NCBI RefSeq assembly: GCF_030816915.1
Contig: NZ_JAUSYN010000002.1
Coordinates: forward strand, 4,787,501-4,851,500
DNA: 64,000 nucleotides
Reading direction: 5' to 3'
From: Streptomyces sp. B3I8
GTDB lineage: Bacteria > Actinomycetota > Actinomycetes > Streptomycetales > Streptomycetaceae
The stretch's first letter is position 1. Each line of letters begins with the position of its first letter. The notes under the pieces are model-generated. The model was not told where the DNA came from. It saw only the letters and a list, made by a program, of their open reading frames with translations, and searched no databases. The position numbers were made by a program, and so were the translations under genes. Below, in pieces: positions 25,279 through 33,743 of the stretch.

Positions 25279-25976
25279 ACGTATCGGACATGCGGGCACA
25301 GCTAGAGACCGACATCCTCTGGCGCCTCGACGAAATACGGCATCTTCGCAACTTACTTCTACAGGGGGAAGAGCCAGATAAAGCATCCGTCTATTCTCTT
25401 CGTGCCATTCTGGTGATGCAGTATGCGCACCTGGAGGGTTTCACGCGGACTGCGCTTTCTCTGTATATTGATGCGATCAACAGCCAGGGATTGCCAGCTA
25501 AATCGTTAAGGCCGGAGCTCCTTGCGGCTGCGCTTGCCGGGGAGTTTGACACCTTGCGGCGTGGGACACCTACGGGCGCGGATGAGGGAAAGATGACCAC
25601 CCGCGCCCGCCACCAGGTTGCCTTCGTTCAGCGTCTCCAAGAGCTGAATGAAGGGCCAATTTCCATCGCCGCAGAGGTAGCTGTTTCGATGGAAATGAAC
25701 CTCGGATCAGACGTTTTGAAGAAGTGCCTCGTTGCCTTGGGCATATCTGTAGACAAGGTGAGGCGTGACCAGTACACAGCCATTGATTTTGTGAAAAACG
25801 TTCGGAATGACATCGCTCACGGCGGACGCAAGGAGAAGATTCCAGGAGGGCTCTTTTCTGCGCATCTCAAAAAGTGCGAGGAATTCATGAACGAGCTAGC
25901 TCGTGTGCTGACGAGGGCGGTTAGCGAGAAATGGTTCCTCGTGCAACCCCAGAGTGCGGAGAATGGCACCGTGTAA
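25275..25976 (+). CDS. HEPN-fold putative RNase (MAE_28990/MAE_18760-like)
   Basis: The product has 233 residues and is almost all helical. The HEPN catalytic R-x4-6-H motif is seen as NVRNDIAHGG (R177...H182) in the C-terminal helix; earlier, SLRAILVMQYAHLEGFTRTAL is typical of this family's first long helix. The ATG overlaps the end of the restored DUF262 frame (ATGA), so the two are probably made together. HEPN proteins are mostly metal-independent ribonucleases that act in abortive defence and toxin systems. It appears intact. Its partner DUF262 protein would be the regulator or sensor; that is inference from operon structure. Confidence 0.75.
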   Translation: MNVSDMRAQLETDILWRLDEIRHLRNLLLQGEEPDKASVYSLRAILVMQYAHLEGFTRTALSLYIDAINSQGLPAKSLRPELLAAALAGEFDTLRRGTPTGADEGKMTTRARHQVAFVQRLQELNEGPISIAAEVAVSMEMNLGSDVLKKCLVALGISVDKVRRDQYTAIDFVKNVRNDIAHGGRKEKIPGGLFSAHLKKCEEFMNELARVLTRAVSEKWFLVQPQSAENGTV

Positions 25977-26330
25977 CGTCCGTGACAGCTGCCAGTTTCC
26001 GTCATCGCTGAGTGGCTGCAAGGGAAGCTGGCCGGTCCATGGACGCCTGACCAGTGATCACTCCAGGTTTGCGTTCGACGGTGGGCATAGGCGAAGCGGC
26101 CCCTTCTGAACCTCAGCCGACGACAGTCAGCCACGACGGCGGGTACGTCGACTGATCAGGCGCGCGTGTGCCTCGCTTAACCCCCACCGGCCTTAGCCAC
26201 GCCGCCGGTATTGCCGCCCCGACCAGCAAGCTGTGCAGACTGGTTCATCGGGCTCGGCGTCTGGCGCCGACTGGCAGCGGTCCGCCCCACGTCACCAGGC
26301 AGAGCATTTGGTGGTCCACACTAAGCCAAC
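25977..26330. other. 354-bp gap between two convergent HEPN genes
   Basis: No supported ORF, tRNA-like structure or strong terminator hairpin was found. GC content rises here compared with both flanking genes, so it may be a join between separately acquired segments. Confidence 0.4.
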
Positions 26331-27018
26331 CTACGGGTTCCAATTTGCTGGAACTCTTCCCAGGGATCTTGCGAAGTCTCCTACTTGCTCCTTCAGCACT
26401 GCATAGATCGAATTGGATAGTTGACTCAGGAAGTCGACGTTGAATCGAATTTCGTCGGGAGAAGCCGGAATGCTTGCTCCGCTGTGGGCTACGATGTTGC
26501 GGAGATTGATGATTTGACGGAGACGCTCTTCGGGGTGCCCCATCGAGATAAGCCCCAATCCGTGCCCTGTCGGGGCTACGTAATTGGTCTGAAGGTGGTC
26601 GGCGACCTTTTTCCACGGTGCGTCCACTCCAACCAATTTCAGCAATCCGGCTACGGTCTCCGGCCCTGGGTTGCCTCCCGTGTCGATGGCATGCTCAGCG
26701 CTGATGACGCCATTCACGAAACGCTTAGCTGCAGCGACGCCCTCGGTAATCCTCTCCACCGGAGGCCTAATGGACCCATGGCGATTTCCTTGCAAGGCGG
26801 CGGCCATATTTTTTGATATGAGCTGAATCTGCAGCTTCTCCGGAAGGTCCCATAGAGTCAGTGGAGGCTGCGAATATCCGTGACGCTCTAGCGCATAGGA
26901 CACCACGTCTTTGAGGAACTCCTCAAACCTGGCGCACAGTAGAACGACCGCTCCCGCCAGCAACGGGCTCGGCACTGGGCGATTAGACAGGTAGCTCAGT
27001 GCAGGGTGGCGATAGGTT

Positions 27019-27910
27019 ATTGAGCATTTTCAGCGTTGCTTCTCCAGGGTGAGGACGGCCTTGGTGATGACGCTCATGCGGTTGGGACTGATGCGGGATC
27101 TGCGGAAGATCTGCCAGGACTTCAGCCGTGCCATGCCACGTTCAACAGGTGCCCTGGCCGCAGACAGGGCCCGGTTGCTGGTCCGCTCGGTGAGGGTGAG
27201 TTCACCGCCCGGCGGGCGGCGCTTGGCGGTGGTGACCCAGTCGCCCGCACCGATGTAGGCCATGTCAGCAAGGATCGGGACGCCCTGGCGCGCACAGATC
27301 CGGAGGATCTGGTGGGTGCGGGCGGCCGTCAGGTCGTGGGTCCGGCCCGGCAGCGCCGGCGAGAGCCACAGAATCTCGCCGGCCGGGTCCGTGACGACCT
27401 GCACGTTCACCCCGTGCCGCTTGTGTTTCGAGGAGTAATCGGCCCTGCCGTCGCCGACGCGGTCGCACTCGGCGAGCGTGCCGTCCAGGAGGACGAAGTC
27501 CGGGTCGTGCGCGCGCAGCGTCTTCAGCAGGCCCGGTGCCTGCTCGGCGAGCAGACCCGTGACCGCGGTGACGTAGGCGTGGGCGGTACCGACGGATATA
27601 CCGAAGGCTCCGGCGATACGGGCGAGGGTGTCGTGGCGACGCAGGTACACGAGTGCGACCAGCGCACGGCGGTGCGGCGGGAGTTTGCACCGCCGGTCAC
27701 CCTCACGGGTGACGATGAGCATCGTGACCGACTCGACCACGGCGTGAGGCAGGTCGAGTACGGCAGGATACGGAACCAACAGGGCTCCTGTGCTGCTGAG
27801 TTGAGACGTCGAACACCTCCCTCAACGGCACGGGAGCCCTGTCCGTTGCGCACCCCAACCTCACACCACTCCGTCACCCGATCGGTGGCCGTACTGAAAA
27901 TGCTCATTGA
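27019..27910 (-). mobile_element. IS5-family insertion sequence
   Basis: About 0.9 kb with perfect 13-bp terminal inverted repeats, TGAGCATTTTCAG at 27021-27033 and its complement at 27894-27906. The direct repeat ATTGA occurs at 27019-27023 and 27906-27910; it overlaps the ends, so the exact target duplication within it is uncertain. The element interrupts a HEPN gene. Confidence 0.9.
27030..27779 (-). CDS. IS5-family transposase (DDE_Tnp_4 type)
   Basis: The product has 249 residues. The N-terminal helix-turn-helix region is [24 protein letters not shown]. The DDE core shows [15 protein letters not shown] (first Asp), [11 protein letters not shown] / [13 protein letters not shown] (second Asp region) and [16 protein letters not shown] (Glu). 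Length and motifs are complete, so the copy may be active. The reading frame ends inside the terminal inverted repeat. Codons are high-GC, unlike the interrupted HEPN gene, as expected for a recent arrival from another actinomycete. Confidence 0.88.
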   Translation of the reverse strand: MVPYPAVLDLPHAVVESVTMLIVTREGDRRCKLPPHRRALVALVYLRRHDTLARIAGAFGISVGTAHAYVTAVTGLLAEQAPGLLKTLRAHDPDFVLLDGTLAECDRVGDGRADYSSKHKRHGVNVQVVTDPAGEILWLSPALPGRTHDLTAARTHQILRICARQGVPILADMAYIGAGDWVTTAKRRPPGGELTLTERTSNRALSAARAPVERGMARLKSWQIFRRSRISPNRMSVITKAVLTLEKQR

Positions 27911-27975
27911 CTCTGCAAGGTCGATGAGGTTCGTGACGTCATCCAACTGTGCGACGAACTTGTTCTTCGGCACGC

Positions 27976-29118
27976 CTACCCCAAAATGCTCTCAAGCAGG
28001 TGCCGCAAGAAGTCGATTCGGATATAAGAGCTGTGGGGTACTGATGAGCCGAATCGTAGAGACTCAAGGAATACGTCGTCCAGGAACAGTTGCTTGAGGG
28101 CGTCCTGAATTTCGTCGGATTTCTGAGAAATCGCAGCAAGGTCGAAATCACGAACCGCGACCATTTCGGCGTCATATAGAGCAACTGTGATTTGCTGGGA
28201 TGGGCTGTTGGCTTCCGGGCGCCAGCGACGAAAAGTTAGTTCTCCGAAAGCGGAATGGCATTTTTCGACAGTTGCGATGAAATCTTCCCGATCTCGTTGC
28301 AACTCATCTTCAGGTGACTGATTCTTGCGCAGTAGCGTTTGGGACAGAGCGTGGGACATGGAGCCGTGATAGGCGTGCAAATCTTCAGTGAGGGTAAAGT
28401 ATCGAAGTACAAGCTCAACGTCCCGCATTTCGCGCCAGATCTTGCTGTACGCGCTACTCCTTCCCTGTCCCAGTGCTTCTCTAAAGATTGGACTTTCGGC
28501 GAGTTCGACAGTCAGTCGATTGAAGGGGCCGGGGTATACGGCATTGCGCAATTCCTGGGCATTTAGAGGCACGCCTCCGGTGTTGAGGCGAGCGAAAACT
28601 TCGTACGTCATTTCCGGGTCGGAAAGGCGGTCGAGGATGATTGCGCGCAGAGTGCTCCTGGAAAGGAGTGAGCGTTGCATTGCTGTATCTAGATCTCGAA
28701 ACTGCTTACCGTTCGCTTCGTATAGGATTTCGAGATCGGTCAGCTTGTAAGTGTCATTTATGAAGTCGACCAGTGCGCTGATTCTGTGTCTGCCGTCAAT
28801 GACGAAGTAGCGCCCATAATCTCCCTCGCCGAGAAACACTGGCGGTACGGGGATGTTCAGCAGGAGGGACTCGATGAGGCGTGATTGACGTCCTCTGTCC
28901 CATCGGTCTCGGCGTTCAAATTCGGGATTTAGGTCGAGCTCCTCTCTTTCTACAAGTGATGCAAAGTAAGAAACACTAAAATCCATCGTATGTGAGAGGA
29001 GATCCAATTGGTGCGATTCCCATCGACGACGCAGTGCGCTTTTGGCGTCATCGTTGAGGCCTCCGCCTTCCAACTCTTCTGCTGTTTCCTCGAAGCCGTC
29101 GCTTCCAAGCGCACTCAT
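27976..29118 (-). CDS. Second DUF262 protein, partner of the interrupted HEPN gene
   Basis: The product has 380 residues from ATG 29118. DUF262 features are MDFSVSYFASLVEREELDLN, PEFERRDRWDRGRQSRLIES, LLLNIPVPPVFLGEGDYGRY and the active-site motif VIDGRHRISALVDF (D-G-R-H-R at 108-112, a variant of D-G-Q-Q-R). The C-terminal half is helical and ends SSYIRIDFLRHLLESILG; there is no HNH domain. The frame is open to 29400, but the first ~94 residues have poor coding character and run toward the IS110 copy, so that extension was rejected; the start remains uncertain. It lies 2 bp upstream of the interrupted HEPN gene and converges on the first DUF262-HEPN pair, with which it shares architecture but limited identity. 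Confidence 0.78.
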   Translation of the reverse strand: MSALGSDGFEETAEELEGGGLNDDAKSALRRRWESHQLDLLSHTMDFSVSYFASLVEREELDLNPEFERRDRWDRGRQSRLIESLLLNIPVPPVFLGEGDYGRYFVIDGRHRISALVDFINDTYKLTDLEILYEANGKQFRDLDTAMQRSLLSRSTLRAIILDRLSDPEMTYEVFARLNTGGVPLNAQELRNAVYPGPFNRLTVELAESPIFREALGQGRSSAYSKIWREMRDVELVLRYFTLTEDLHAYHGSMSHALSQTLLRKNQSPEDELQRDREDFIATVEKCHSAFGELTFRRWRPEANSPSQQITVALYDAEMVAVRDFDLAAISQKSDEIQDALKQLFLDDVFLESLRFGSSVPHSSYIRIDFLRHLLESILG

Positions 29119-29392
29119 GGGCAGGGCACCACCTCGTCTGAACTTACACAGGGCTTCACTAGTCTGCCGTACTGAGAGGAACCGTTGCGGGTGAACGCTG
29201 CTCGCGTCGAAGATTGAGCGAGGCGGAGAGCTGGTACTCATCCCGTTCGAGGAGCGCTGGATCAGAGCCATTGAGTGAGCCGCTTCATCCACGTCGGACA
29301 TCCTCTTTGCGCTTGGCGACTGTTTGCTGAGAGCGCGGCCCGGCCCCCGGCCGGGCTGGAGCGGGGCGGAGACAGACATCCGATGCGGTTGA

Positions 29393-30617
29393 TCAGTCAA
29401 GCGGTGTGGGGAAGGCGGTCTGCTCGTCGTAGGGGATGTGGTGGGTGAGGCAGTGGTGCAGACAGCCCAGTAGGCGGTTGAAGAGGTTGCGTTGGGCTGC
29501 GACGTGTCGGTCTTCGGCTGTGCGGCGGCGGTCGTAGTGGGCTCGTGCTCCGGGGGATGCGGTGAGGGCGGCGAAGGCCCAGATGTAGCCGGCTGAGGCG
29601 AGGCGCTGGTTCTTGATGTGTCTGGCCAGGACGGTGGTCTTGCGTCCGGAGGATCTGGTGATGGGGGCGGATCCGGCGTAGGCCTTCAGGGCGCGGGGGC
29701 TGGTGAAGCGGGTGTGGTCGTCGCCGAGTTCGGCCAGGACGCGGGCTCCGGTGAGAGCGCCGAGGCCGGGGAAGCTGGTGATGATTTCGGCGTCCTGGTG
29801 GGTGGCGAAGGCGGTGGTGGCGGCTGCTTCGAGGTCGTCGGCGCTGGCGCAGGCCGCGTCGAATTGCCGCAGCAGAGCGAGGGTTTTGGTGCCCATGGCC
29901 TGCTCGATCATCGGTGGTTGGTGCATTTGCGGTTCGCGGAGCAGGGTGTGGAGTCGTTCGACTTCACCGGTGATCTCCCGTTGGCGTCCGGCCTTCTTGA
30001 GGATCGCTCGCAGTTGCGGGGCGGGTGAGCTGGGCGGCCTGGGTGGGTGTGGGCGCCGCGGCGAGCAGGGTGCGGGTGACGGGTGAGGCGAGGCCTTCGC
30101 GGAAGTGGCGGAAGACGGTGAGGAAGCCGGGGAAGTACTCGCGCAGGTGGGAGCGCAGGCGGTTGCCGGTTTGGACGCGGTCCCAGACGGCGTCCTGGTG
30201 GGCTCGGGCCAGGACAGTGATGGCCTGGGCGAGGTGGCTGTCCGCGGGCAGAGGCCGGTGTTCGGCGGGGTCGGTGCGCAGGATGTTGGCCAGGACCTTG
30301 GCGTCGAGGTGGTCGGACTTCTTGCGGCTGAGTGCGTAGCGGTCGCGGTAGCGGGCGGCGGTGAGCGGGTTGATCACGTAGATGGGTCGGCTGGTGGCGC
30401 GTAAGCAGGCGACCAGGAGTCCGTGAGAGGTCTCGATGGCGACCGGGATCGGGTTGTCCGGGCTGTCGCCGTGCTGGGCGAGCAGGTCCAGGAGCTGGCT
30501 GAGGCCGGTAGGGGTGTCGTCGATGCGGAGCTTGTCCAGGAGAGTGCCGGCCTCGTCGAGCAGTGCGATGTCGTGGTGGTCGGTGGCCCAGTCGATGCCG
30601 CAGAACACGCTGGTCAT
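29393..30617 (-). pseudogene. IS110-family transposase with a single-base frameshift
   Basis: The 5' half (ATG 30617) has the DEDD nuclease start FCGIDWATDHHDIALLDEAG and RKKSDHLDAKVLANILRTDP. The 3' half has PGLGALTGARVLAELGDD, then SPRALKAYAGSAPITRSSGR, the Tnp_20 region with the catalytic serine context. The halves lie in different frames. Reading QLTRP then QLRAILKKAGRQREITGEVE requires removal of one base from the G-run at 30018-30021 (plus strand). Total length once joined is ~400 residues, normal for IS110. As written the product is inactive, unless the extra base is an assembly error. Confidence 0.85.
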
Positions 30618-31117
30618 GGCGGGTGTCCTTGGGTGGGTGCCTGTGGTGGAGTGGTCGCCGTGGCGGGGTTGCGCGTCTCCCTAATGGCAGGGCTCATGGG
30701 CCCGTCATCCGATTAGCCGTTCGCAATCCCAGCGGTCGCCAGGGGTCTCGGTCAGCTGCGGAACTGGGGTGTTCGCCGAGCGGTGAGAGGTGTTCCCTGG
30801 CGGCGGCTTGGACCACGAGAGCCAACGATGCCGCTGTTTGTGTGCGAGCGGGGGTGGCGGGGCCGGTCCGCGCGGGACGAAGGCAGGAGCGCGGACCGGC
30901 CCCGCCACCCCCGGCGCCGCTTCACAGAGCGGGAAGGCATGTGGGGCCGACTCTGTCTTGAGAGGTCAGGCCTCAGGAGCGACTACGGATCACCACATGC
31001 CCACCCGCTTACGGCACCATTAGGAGCGCAGGCCCGGCCGGGGGCCGGGCCGCGCGCGGGGAGCGGAGCGAGCCGCCTTGATGACGTAGAGAAAGTCTGA
31101 GCCAAGCAGGGATTCGG
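30618..31117. other. 500-bp non-coding region between IS110 transposase and GntR gene
   Basis: The part next to the transposase start (30618 to about 30790) is where IS110-group elements keep the non-coding end that encodes their bridge RNA; I cannot define its ends by eye. The rest contains a perfect 25-bp hairpin (30849-30913) and a short GC palindrome near 31026-31046. No supported gene. Confidence 0.4.
30849..30913. repeat. Perfect 25-bp inverted repeat with 15-nt loop
   Basis: The left arm is 30849-30873 and the right arm 30889-30913; all 25 bases pair and nearly all pairs are G-C. It is longer than ordinary terminators of this genome. It may end transcription from the GntR gene and insulate the AICE core from the cargo, or be a replication or transfer signal. 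Confidence 0.8.
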
Positions 31118-31858
31118 CTACAGCTGAAACGAGAGTTCCAGCGCGTCGCCAGGTAGATGGAACTCCTCCAGTGCCAGGGGTTTGTCTGCCTCCGTGAGTG
31201 TCACGCGGAGGACGTGCAGGAGGGGGACTCCGTCGGTGAGTCGGAGGGCCTGGGCCTGGTCCGGTAGGGGCATGCGGGTGCGGATGTACTCCGTGAAGTG
31301 GAGTTCGTGGCCCAGTTCGGCGAGCGCGGTGTAGAGCTCCGGTGCCGGGGGTGGTGCCTCTTCCTCGTACTTGGTGTCGAGGAGGACCGAGAACGGGACG
31401 TAGGTGCGGTGGAGTTGGCGCAGGTGGCCTTGGTCGGCCGTTTGTAGCGCGTCGTACGTGAACATCGGCTCGCCCGGTGGGATGCGGAGTAGGTCCGCCA
31501 GGGCTAGGGGGGCATCGGTGCGGGTGGCTACCGGCAGCTCGGCGTCTGTCCAGCGGATGCCGTCGGCCTCGACGTAACGGCCGTCCGTGGTGCGGCGTAC
31601 GCCGCGCGGGCGCGTGTGGCTGGGGCGGCTGTGGGGGGAGCGGGCGAAGGTGCCCCGGCCCATGATGGCCTCGACGAGACCGGATGCCCGTAGCTCCGTG
31701 AGTCCCTGACGCACTGTGGGGCGCGTCACTCCGAACTGCTTCGCCAACGCCTCCTCGGAGGGGAGCGGTTGGCCGGCCGGGAAGGTGCCGTTCAGGATGC
31801 CTTCGCGCAGGTAGTCGGCGATCTGCCGGTACTTCGGCTGCGTGTTCTTCGGCGGCAT
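31118..31858 (-). CDS. GntR family repressor with UTRA domain (KorSA-like AICE regulator)
   Basis: The product has 246 residues. Residues 5-75 are a GntR winged helix (KYRQIADYLREGILNGTFPA, LPSEEALAKQFGVTRPTVRQ, GLTELRASGLVEAIMGRGTF). Residues ~90-240 are a UTRA effector domain (ARSPHSR..., LADLLRIPPGEPMFTYDALQ, HFTEYIRTRMPLPDQ). It is divergent from the transfer genes, the place of korSA in pSAM2-type elements, where the repressor keeps excision and transfer off. ATG 31858 has GGAGGG six bases upstream. Two identical palindromes at 31958-31972 and 31992-32006 in the divergent gap are its likely operators. Confidence 0.85.
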   Translation of the reverse strand: MPPKNTQPKYRQIADYLREGILNGTFPAGQPLPSEEALAKQFGVTRPTVRQGLTELRASGLVEAIMGRGTFARSPHSRPSHTRPRGVRRTTDGRYVEADGIRWTDAELPVATRTDAPLALADLLRIPPGEPMFTYDALQTADQGHLRQLHRTYVPFSVLLDTKYEEEAPPPAPELYTALAELGHELHFTEYIRTRMPLPDQAQALRLTDGVPLLHVLRVTLTEADKPLALEEFHLPGDALELSFQL

Positions 31859-31957
31859 GCGGGGCCCTCCGGTGGCCGTGGCTTGTGCGGCTGTCCAAGA
31901 ACTCGGGCACCCTGCCCACGTTCGTGGACAGCTTCGCTCATCACTAGGCGGTTGACA

Positions 31958-32006
31958 ACCCGTACTACGGGTGGTCACTCTTGTCTCCGTCACCCGTACT
32001 ACGGGT
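31958..32006. promoter_or_regulatory. Twin 15-bp operators (ACCCGTA-C-TACGGGT) in the GntR/transfer divergent promoter
   Basis: Two identical perfect palindromes at 31958-31972 and 31992-32006, centres 34 bp apart (about three helical turns). TTGACA at 31952-31957 directly precedes the first, giving a -35 element for rightward transcription that repressor would cover. Confidence 0.8.
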
Positions 32007-32061
32007 GGTAAAGCAACCCGAAGGGTCGGCCTTCGGGTGCCAGAGACGAGGAGATCGAACA

Positions 32062-32409
32062 GTGGCAAGCCTTCCGATCGACACCGCGAAGTTCACGGGG
32101 ATCATCTGTGCCGTTCCCCCGGCTCCGCGGGTCGCCAACCGTGAGACCGGTCAGCTTCGCGTTGACCGGGACACCGGCAAGACCGTGTATCAAGTCGGCC
32201 TTTGCCTGATGGCGGGATCGTCCGCAGACGTCGTGAACGTGAGCGTGGCCGGGGAGCCGGCCGGTGTGCAGCTCGGTATGCCGGTGGCCGTGCGGGACCT
32301 GGTCGCCACCCCGTGGGAGAACGAGGGGCGGCACGGGATCGCGTTCCGTGCGGCGGAGATCCGACCCCTGAGCGCTCCCGCCTCGGCGGGTAAGGGGGCC
32401 GGGCAGTGA
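32062..32409 (+). CDS. SCO3933-family AICE regulatory protein
   Basis: The product has 115 residues. The pattern is PIDTAKFTGIICAVPPAPRV, NRETGQLRVDRDTGKTVYQV, VAGEPAGVQLGMPVAVRDLV and PWENEGRHGIAFRAAEIRP, which I recognise as a small beta-rich protein always placed just before the FtsK-like gene in pSAM2-type elements. Its biochemical role is not established; a regulatory function is assumed from the family name. GTG 32062 follows GAGGAG. The stop overlaps the next start (GTGA), so it is translationally coupled to the translocase. It is first in the rightward operon under the twin operators. Confidence 0.75.
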   Translation: MASLPIDTAKFTGIICAVPPAPRVANRETGQLRVDRDTGKTVYQVGLCLMAGSSADVVNVSVAGEPAGVQLGMPVAVRDLVATPWENEGRHGIAFRAAEIRPLSAPASAGKGAGQ

Positions 32410-33731
32410 GGAATCTGGCTGCCTTCGCCACCTCGGCCGCTGCGAGCGGGACGAGTTGGGTTCTGGTGGTGGCCGCAGTGCTGGTGTCGGGTCTGCTTCT
32501 GGCGGGCCCGGCCCTGCGCCGCCGCTCCCCCGTGGCCTGGTGGCTGCTACTCGGCTTTCCGGTCGTGGCCTTACGGGTCGTGCAGACCTGGCGGCCCCTG
32601 ATGGCCGGGTGCGGGCTTGCCGTGAGCCGTCGGCCGGCGCTGACGGTCGTGTCCGGGCTCGTCGGTAACGGGGCGCCTCCGCCGCAGCCGCGCGTACCGC
32701 GTCGCGGTTTCATACGTCCGACTCCCGGCGGCTTCATCCTGCTGGTACGGCTGCTTCCGGGCCAAGTGCCGGAGGAATTCGTCATGTCCGCGCCTGCCAT
32801 GGCGGAGAGCTGGCAGGTGCACGCGGTGCGGGTGACCTCGTGGAAGCCGGGGGTGGTGCGCGTCGTCGCCTCGGCGTCCGATCCGTTGGCTGCTCCTCGG
32901 GTGCCGAAGCAGCGGGGGCCCGGCCATCTGCTCCGGGTGAGCGTGGGTGTGCTGGAAACCGGGGCCGCGTGGGTGCTCGACCTGCGGCGCGTACCGCACT
33001 GGCTCATCGTCGGGGCCACCCGGTCCGGCAAGTCGACGCTCATCAACGCACTCGTTGCCGGTCTCGCCCCGCAACCCGTCGCGCTGGTCGGCATCGACTG
33101 CAAGGGCGGCATGGAACTGTCCCTCTACGAACCGCGGTTGTCCGCCCTGGCGACCAACCGGGAGCAAGCGGTCCGGCTGCTGGCCGCACTCGTCGACCTG
33201 ACCCTCGACCGCATGACCGTCTGCCGCGCGGCTCGGGTCCGCAACATCTGGGGCCTGCCGAAGAAGGAACGCCCGGTCCCCGTCGTCGTGATCGTCGACG
33301 AGATCGCGGAACTGTTCCTCGTCGCGAGCCGGAGCGAGAAGGACGAAGCGCATGCGGCCGGTACGGCGCTGATCCGGCTCGCCCAGCTCGGTGCGGCACT
33401 CGGGGTGTTCCTCGTCGTCGCCGGCCAACGCGTCGGCTCCGACCTTGGGCCCGGTGTCACCGCGCTGCGCGCACAGCTCGGCGGCCGGGTGTGCCACCGG
33501 GTGGCCGACCCCGGTACGGCCGAAATGGCGCTCGGCGACCTCAACCCCGACGCACTGAAAGCGGCGCAGGCCATCACCCCGGAACAGGCCGGTACGGCCG
33601 TCCTCGCCTTCGGCGACGGCTGGGAACGCGCCCGGTCCCACCTGATCACGGAGGCGGAAGCGGAAACCGTCGCCGCCGAGTACGCGCACCTGACTCCCGT
33701 CCTGTCCGAACTGCACGTCGAAGCGCCGTGA
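32406..33731 (+). CDS. FtsK/SpoIIIE-type DNA translocase (TraB/TraSA-like)
   Basis: The product has 441 residues. Two N-terminal hydrophobic segments (SWVLVVAAVLVSGLLLAGPA and VAWWLLLGFPVVALRVV) anchor it in the membrane. The motor domain has Walker A LIVGATRSGKSTLINALVAG at ~200-219 and Walker B VPVVVIVDEIAELFLVA at ~288-304. Then come the FtsK-typical LIRLAQLGAALGVFLVVAGQR and a C-terminal TAVLAFGDGWERARSHLITE. In AICEs and Streptomyces plasmids this single protein moves double-stranded DNA into the recipient hypha. It is shorter than plasmid TraB but normal for TraSA. The GTG start overlaps the upstream stop. Confidence 0.88.
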   Translation: MRNLAAFATSAAASGTSWVLVVAAVLVSGLLLAGPALRRRSPVAWWLLLGFPVVALRVVQTWRPLMAGCGLAVSRRPALTVVSGLVGNGAPPPQPRVPRRGFIRPTPGGFILLVRLLPGQVPEEFVMSAPAMAESWQVHAVRVTSWKPGVVRVVASASDPLAAPRVPKQRGPGHLLRVSVGVLETGAAWVLDLRRVPHWLIVGATRSGKSTLINALVAGLAPQPVALVGIDCKGGMELSLYEPRLSALATNREQAVRLLAALVDLTLDRMTVCRAARVRNIWGLPKKERPVPVVVIVDEIAELFLVASRSEKDEAHAAGTALIRLAQLGAALGVFLVVAGQRVGSDLGPGVTALRAQLGGRVCHRVADPGTAEMALGDLNPDALKAAQAITPEQAGTAVLAFGDGWERARSHLITEAEAETVAAEYAHLTPVLSELHVEAP

Positions 33732-33743
33732 GAGGGGCCTGCC

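Larger units (their letters stand above)
26331..27973 (-). pseudogene. Second HEPN gene, interrupted by an IS5-family element
   Basis: The 5' end is GTG 27973 (PKNKFVAQLDDVTNLIDLAES, stopping at the IS). The 3' part resumes beyond the IS as TYRHPALSYLSNRPVPSPLL, then AGAVVLLCARFEEFLKDVVS and a HEPN motif LRNIVAHSGAS before the stop at 26331. Removing the IS with one copy of the ATTGA repeat joins the halves in frame as E-S-I-T, giving a 251-residue protein with R196/H201. The gene starts 2 bp after the stop of the second DUF262 gene, mirroring the first DUF262-HEPN pair. It is now disrupted; the downstream part could only be expressed from an internal start. Confidence 0.85.

Noticed and set aside
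27524..27973. Independent 149-residue minus-strand gene
   Set aside because: Its first 22 codons are the N-terminus of the interrupted HEPN gene and the rest is out-of-frame IS sequence.
28339..28750. Plus-strand open frames inside the second DUF262 gene
   Set aside because: Antisense to a gene with clear motifs; no ribosome binding site or recognisable product.
29119..29400. N-terminal extension of the second DUF262 protein
   Set aside because: Poor coding character, overlap with the IS110 end, and homologous architecture begins after it; the start was set at 29118, although this remains uncertain.
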